The notes beneath the pieces were generated by a model. The model had not been told where the DNA came from, made no database searches, and saw nothing but the letters and a program-made list of their open reading frames with translations. The translations under genes and the position numbers were made by a program. From Tolypeutes matacus (Eukaryota > Chordata > Mammalia > Cingulata > Chlamyphoridae), in contig JAKSZT010054396.1 of assembly GCA_026826555.1 (NCBI GenBank), positions 15,140,569-15,204,568 of the forward strand: 64,000 bases of DNA. Direction: 5' to 3'. Each line of letters opens with the position of its first letter. Position 1 is the first letter of the stretch. This document shows positions 56,660-64,000 of this stretch, one piece after another.

Positions 56660-57960
56660 TTTACCATTGCCAGGTACTGTACTAGATGCTGGGGACATAC
56701 AGAAGAGTGAGACAGACAGGATTCTTGCCCTCCTGAAGTTGAGTCTAGAGTAGAGAAGCTAAATTAGAGTCATTGATTATAGTTGTGCTAAGCGCTATAT
56801 GGGAAAGGTATTTACTAATAGATTTATATTTTTTATTGTTCAAATATTTATTAAGTGCCTATTGAGGTTCAGATAATTTGCTAGGTATGAGAGCTATAAT
56901 GATGAGCAAAATTTGCTAAGTATGAGAGCTATAATGGTGAGCAAATAACCTCATAGATAATACTATGTGCTGAGTATTTTGAAGGAAAGATATGGTTCTA
57001 TGAGATTATGAATTAGAACCTCCCCACACCTTGTTTGGCCCAGATTATAGGTTCTAAACTATGATTAGGTGAAATAATAGAAAATATCAATCTATCATAT
57101 AGTAAGCATAAAAATACCATTTTTCAGTTTACATATGTGTATGCTAGATCACAAGTGAAAAGTATTTCACACTATGGGTCACAGTCAAAATAATCTTGAA
57201 AGTCACTGTGCTAGGTGAGCCTAACCAAGGTTAGGGGTCAGGGAAAGCTTTTTTGAAAAAGTGATGTTTCGGCTGAGCTCTGAAAAGTGAACCAGCTGTT
57301 AACTAGTTGTGGAGATAGGACAGGGAAGAACATTTCAAGTATCTGGAATAGCAAATGCAAAAGATCTTATGATAGGACATGACAGCATGGTGATGGAAGA
57401 CCAGCATGGCTGGAGTAAGATGGGAGGTGAGACTGGAGAGGGAGGGGCCAACACTGCAAGGTTTTGTCAGTTTGCTTTTTATTCTGACAACAGCCAGGAA
57501 CACTGGAGGGTTTTTAGCAAGGGAGTGCCTTAGTTTTGTGTTTTAAAATAATCACTATTGTTGTAGTGTGTGGAACAGAAAAAATATATAATAGGGCATG
57601 AGAGGACATAGTGGAGACCAGTTGTCCAAGTGAGAATGGAGGCTCAGATTCCCATTATAGCAGTGGAGGTAGAGAAAAATGGCTGGATTCCAGAGATTTA
57701 GGAAATAAAACTCGGCTGTGGATTTGAGATGGGCAGTGGTGAAGGAGAGGAAGGTGTCAGGGATGACTCCCAAGATTGTGCACCTGGATGGATGTTGCCA
57801 TTCCTTGAGACTGGGAACCCTGAAGAAGGAGGAGCAGTTTGGGGGAAGGAAAAATCAGGAATTCACTTTAGATATGAGTTTGAGATATCTTGGGGGAGAG
57901 ATTTTATAAGCAGTTGTGTTGATGAGTTTTATCTCAGAAAAGAGCTAGAGGATTTAATTC
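56660..57960 (+). repeat. Old mammal-wide interspersed repeat
   Basis: The words GCCAGGTACTGTACTAGATGC, AAAGTGATGTTTCGGCTGAG, TGGAGGGTTTTTAGCAAGGG and AAGGTGTCAGGGATGACTCC recur in old mammalian repeats. The same family occurs at 37790 and 43090. I cannot name it with confidence. A 35-bp tandem duplication lies inside (56876-56945). Confidence 0.5.
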
Positions 57961-58114
57961 ATGATTCATTGGTACATAGATAATTGAAATTATGGACAAA
58001 GAATGATGTCACTTAGTATAGTGGAAAGTTTAAAAAAAAATAATACTTATGTCATCACCTGGGACCCTCCCTAGACCAGCTACCACAACCCCCACCCCTC
58101 ACCCGCACACTCCC

Positions 58115-58651
58115 TGTTGCAGTTGGGCAGTTTGATGTAATTATGAATTCCAAAAATATAACTGGATCATGCTTGTAAACTGATTGTTAATCTGGGCATG
58201 ATTAAGTTATGATTAGGGCGTTGACTGGGCCAAGTCAGTAGGGCGTTGAGCCCCACCCCTTGGTGGGTGGGGAATTGAATATAAAAGGCAAGGCAAAGAA
58301 CAGAGTTGAAGCTGTTTTTGAGAAGCAGTTTTGATATTGGAGAGAAGGCCCCAAGAGAAGAGAAGTGAGCCATTCGCCTGATAGTCTACAGCTGACCTTG
58401 TGAAGGAACCAAAGGAGCTAAGCCCGGAGACAGAAACACAGCCCCGGGAAGAGAGGAACCCAAGAAGCCTGAACCCTGGCAAATGTCGGCAGCTGTCTTG
58501 CTCCAACACGTGACAATGGACTTTGGTGAGAGAAGAAACTTAACGCTTTATGGCCTGGTATCTGTGGACTTCTACCCCAAATAAATACCCTTCATAAAGA
58601 CCAACCCATTTTTGGTATTTCACATTAGCACCCCTTTGGCTGACTAATACA
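58115..58651 (+). mobile_element. Solo LTR of an endogenous retrovirus-type element
   Basis: It begins TGTTGC and ends TAATACA, so it has TG...CA ends. CTCCC occurs on both sides (58110-58114 and 58652-58656), a 5-bp target-site duplication. Inside are a TATA box (TATAAAAG, 58280-58287) and AATAAA (58580-58585). No internal viral genes follow, so it is a solo LTR. The 5-bp duplication suits an ERVL-like (class III) element, but that class is inference. Confidence 0.85.
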
Positions 58652-58799
58652 CTCCCCGAGGCTCAGATGCAGTCAAATAGGCACCGACCCATAAACTGGT
58701 GTTTGAGAGGCCCTGGATTATGCAGTTTGCTAAAGCATGCACAGAATGGCTTTCCTAATATCCCCTCACCCCCACTCCTACCCACCCCCCTCTCTCGTT

Positions 58800-59097
58800 C
58801 CTTCAGGTGTCTCTCCACCACCTACTGGATGCAGTCAGTACTCAGCCTAAAATTCAAGGCCCTCCCCAGCTCTACCCCAGTCTTCCATCTTATTGCATAC
58901 AACTTCCAGGCACAAACCGCTACTTGAATCAAGTAGCCTGTCTTCCCTTCACTATGCCCTGCAGTTTCCTGCCCCTGCTCCCTTGCTGAAGCTGTTCCCT
59001 TCATGAAGTCTTGCTCTCCACCCCACCCTTTCCCTTATCACAGGTGTTCTTCTGCCATCCTCTGGGGCCCAGGTCAAGTCCCATCTCTTTCTTTTAT
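58800..59097 (+). repeat. LINE L2 fragment
   Basis: TTCAAGGCCCTCCCCAGCTC, TGAAGCTGTTCCCTTCATGA and CCAGGTCAAGTCCCATCTC follow the L2 3' region. It appears to resume at 59337-59590 after the SINE (CTGAAGCTTTCCCAGCCCC). Confidence 0.55.
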
Positions 59098-59336
59098 TTA
59101 TTTAGTTATTTATTTTTGAGGTACCAGGGGCCAGGGATTGAACCCGGGACCTTGTATGTAGGAAGCTGGCGCTCAACCACTGAGCCACATCGGCTTCCCA
59201 GAATTGGTTTTTTGTTTGTTTTGCTCATTGTTTGGGGGGGGGGTTGTTTTGCTTTTTAGGAGGCAATGGGAACTGAACACAGGACCTCCCATGTGGGAGG
59301 TGGATGATCAACCACTTGAGCCACATCTGCACCCCC
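59098..59336 (-). mobile_element. Two-unit tRNA-derived SINE (29/59-kb type)
   Basis: Unit one (59120-59199) ends CCACATCGGCTTCCC. A T-rich spacer with TTGTTTGTTTTGCTCATTG follows. Unit two (59260-59336) ends CCACATCTGCACCCCC. It has the same order and spacer as 29163-29392. Confidence 0.8.
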
Positions 59337-60339
59337 ATCTGTTTCCTGAAGCTTTCCCAGCCCCTTCTAAGGACTAGAACATTCTCCTTCCTCTGGAGAG
59401 CATCATTACTTAATGAACTGTACCTCTCATTTTGTTTTTTAGCAGAAGTGACCCTCATTTTAGACTATATTCTAACTAGATCATGTGTTACACTATAGCC
59501 CTTGACAGTCTTAATAGATGTCTTTCCAGAATCCTCAAATTTGTAAACTGTCCCAGAAGCAAGTGTAGTGCTGAATAAGTACCTGCTAAGATGCAGATGC
59601 CGGGTCGGAGGTTGAGAGGAAGAAGGAGGTTGTCCCTTCCCTGTACCTGCTCAATGGGCAGGCAGTTCAACAGAACTGTGGTCCTTCCCCATAGCTCAAA
59701 ATCTGAATCATAGATGAATGTGAATGATAAATCTATGAATGACAAAGACCTTAGGTCTTTGAACACCCCCCCTGTGTCCCCTACAACACCCTTGTACCCC
59801 AAAGGTTCCCTGCGAGAACCAACTGATGGGGCACATAACTTACTTATTGGGACCTGAATGATTCTGAGTGGTGGAGACAGCATAAAGAGGTGCCTCCTAA
59901 TGGGCTGAGAGAAAAGTCTCCAGGCATGGGGTGAAGAAGCCTTTTAAGTCTTACATACAGTGAAACACTGACAAGAGTGGAACAGAGAAGGGGGAGGAGA
60001 TGAAGGAATTAAAAGGGATTTGCCCATCTGGCCTAATCTGACCTCTCTGCACTAGAGTTACCTCCTCTACTTCTCCCAAGGTACAATATGGGAGATGGGG
60101 ATAAACCCAGTGACCCCTAGAAGAAGGGCTTTGTGTCATCCTGGCAAGGACTTCAGTTTGTGTTGAGCCAGGGGCACTTTCTGGTGCATTCTCCTTGGTA
60201 AAGTCTGACTGTTTGCAAAATGCCAGACCGTGGTCAGGAGCACAGATATAAGTATATTTTATAGGCGGTATGAATGAGTTTTTTAATCCTCAGATTTCAG
60301 CTTTAGTAGATACTGTTGACTAACACTAATTGATTTTCT

Positions 60340-61200
60340 CACTAACAGAGCAGGCATAAGAGTTCCAGATGTTCCACATCCTCATCAACACTTGATACTT
60401 ATTGTCAGACTTGTTTATTTTAGCCATTCTTGTGTTTGTGTGTGTAGTTGTATCTCATTGTTTTGTTTTTTTACATTTCCCTGTAATGTAACCTGGGACT
60501 TTGTACATGGAAAGCAGGTTTTCAACCACTAAGCTACACCTGCTTCCCTTTTCCTTCCTTATTGCACAGGCTAGGACCTCCAGTACAATGTGGAACAGAA
60601 GAGATGATGAGAACATCCTTATCTTATTTCCAATATTGGAGATATCTTTAAGTATTTCACCATTAAGTGGAACATTTGTTATAAATGTTTTAGAGATATT
60701 CTTTATTAGGTTAAGGAAATTCCTTTCTATTCCTATGTTGCTAAAGGGGTTTGTTGTTTTTAAAATCATGAATGGGTGTTGATTTTATCAAATGCTATTT
60801 TTGCATCTATGGAGATAGATAATTATGTAATTTTTCATCTTTATTCTGTTGATAATCATCTTCATTTACATTTTGGAGGCCAAGCTGTCATTCCTGGAAT
60901 AAATGCAGTTTGGCAGTGTTGTAGTGTTGTACAACTACAACAATTATGAAGCAATAATTAATGCTGTTAATATTTTTGCATCTATGTTCATTAGAGATTG
61001 GCCTCTAATTTTCTTTCATGTAATCCTTTGTCAGGTTTGGTATCAAGGTTATGCTGAACTCAAAACGAGATAAGAAGTATTCTTCCTTCTTTTCCTCTTC
61101 TTTGGAAGAATTTGTGTAATGTGATGTTGTTTCTTCCTTCCTTAAATGTTTGGATGAAAAGTCTTTTGATGGAACAGTTCAGAACTAGTGTCAATGGACC
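60340..61200 (-). repeat. Old L1M ORF2 fragment with a SINE inside
   Basis: L1 antisense ORF2 words occur: GCTAGGACCTCCAGTACAAT, CCTTTCTATTCCTATGTTGC, CATTCCTGGAATAAATGC. A SINE fragment lies at 60491-60548. Confidence 0.7.
60491..60548 (-). mobile_element. Truncated tRNA-derived SINE
   Basis: ACCTGGGACTTTGTACATGG to CTAAGCTACACCTGCTTCCC is the head end of the single-unit SINE seen elsewhere. The B-box side is degraded. Confidence 0.7.
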
Positions 61201-61364
61201 ATGTTTTAGGAAACAAATGGTCAATAGCATGACTTAAACCTGAAGTAGTCAATTCCTGTCACCATGAAAATTTTATTGTTTTTATTCATTTCCTCCTTTG
61301 TGCAGCATCTTTTCCCTCCTGGTTGTGTGGGGCTCAGCTAAGTGACCACACAGGAGAGTGGTGA

Positions 61365-64000
<2,636 letters not shown>

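Overview
This is a window of nuclear DNA from a placental mammal, almost certainly a xenarthran and most likely an armadillo such as Dasypus. Two things show this. Three mammalian genes lie in the order CLPX, PDCD7, UBAP1L, all on the + strand, which is the human chr15q22 order as I know it. The window is also crowded with tRNA(Ala)-derived SINEs of the DAS type, which mark Xenarthra. The species call is inference and sloth is not excluded.

Layout. Positions 415-34807 hold CLPX exons 2-14; exon 1 lies before the window. The 13 exons all have GT-AG borders and consistent phases, and encode 607 residues. With the 26 residues expected from exon 1 the protein is 633 residues, the usual length. 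The 3' UTR runs to about 36.4 kb. Positions 36.4-41.16 kb are intergenic: L2, MIR and an old L1 split by an RPL32 processed pseudogene. Positions 41.16-42.2 kb are the CpG-rich promoter and first exon of PDCD7 (U11/U12-59K). Its five exons run to a stop at 51141 and encode 482 residues. Positions 52.9-61.4 kb are intergenic: a truncated L1, old repeats, a solo LTR flanked by a 5-bp duplication, and two-unit SINEs. At 61467-61586 is the first coding exon of UBAP1L; the rest lies past the window.

The genes do not form a pathway. CLPX is the mitochondrial matrix AAA+ unfoldase of the ClpXP protease, PDCD7 is a minor-spliceosome protein, and UBAP1L is an ESCRT-I-related UMA-domain protein. Most of the window is intron and repeat. 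The largest insertion is a full-length but broken minus-strand L1 (about 4463-10629) in CLPX intron 3. The DAS-type SINEs lie overwhelmingly antisense to the genes.

I found no undescribed biological system. The most checkable unusual points are a pair of overlapping perfect palindromes in the PDCD7 3' UTR, a palindromic ETS-type element with a tandem repeat in the PDCD7 promoter, recurring two-unit SINE architectures, and a solo LTR with clear ends.
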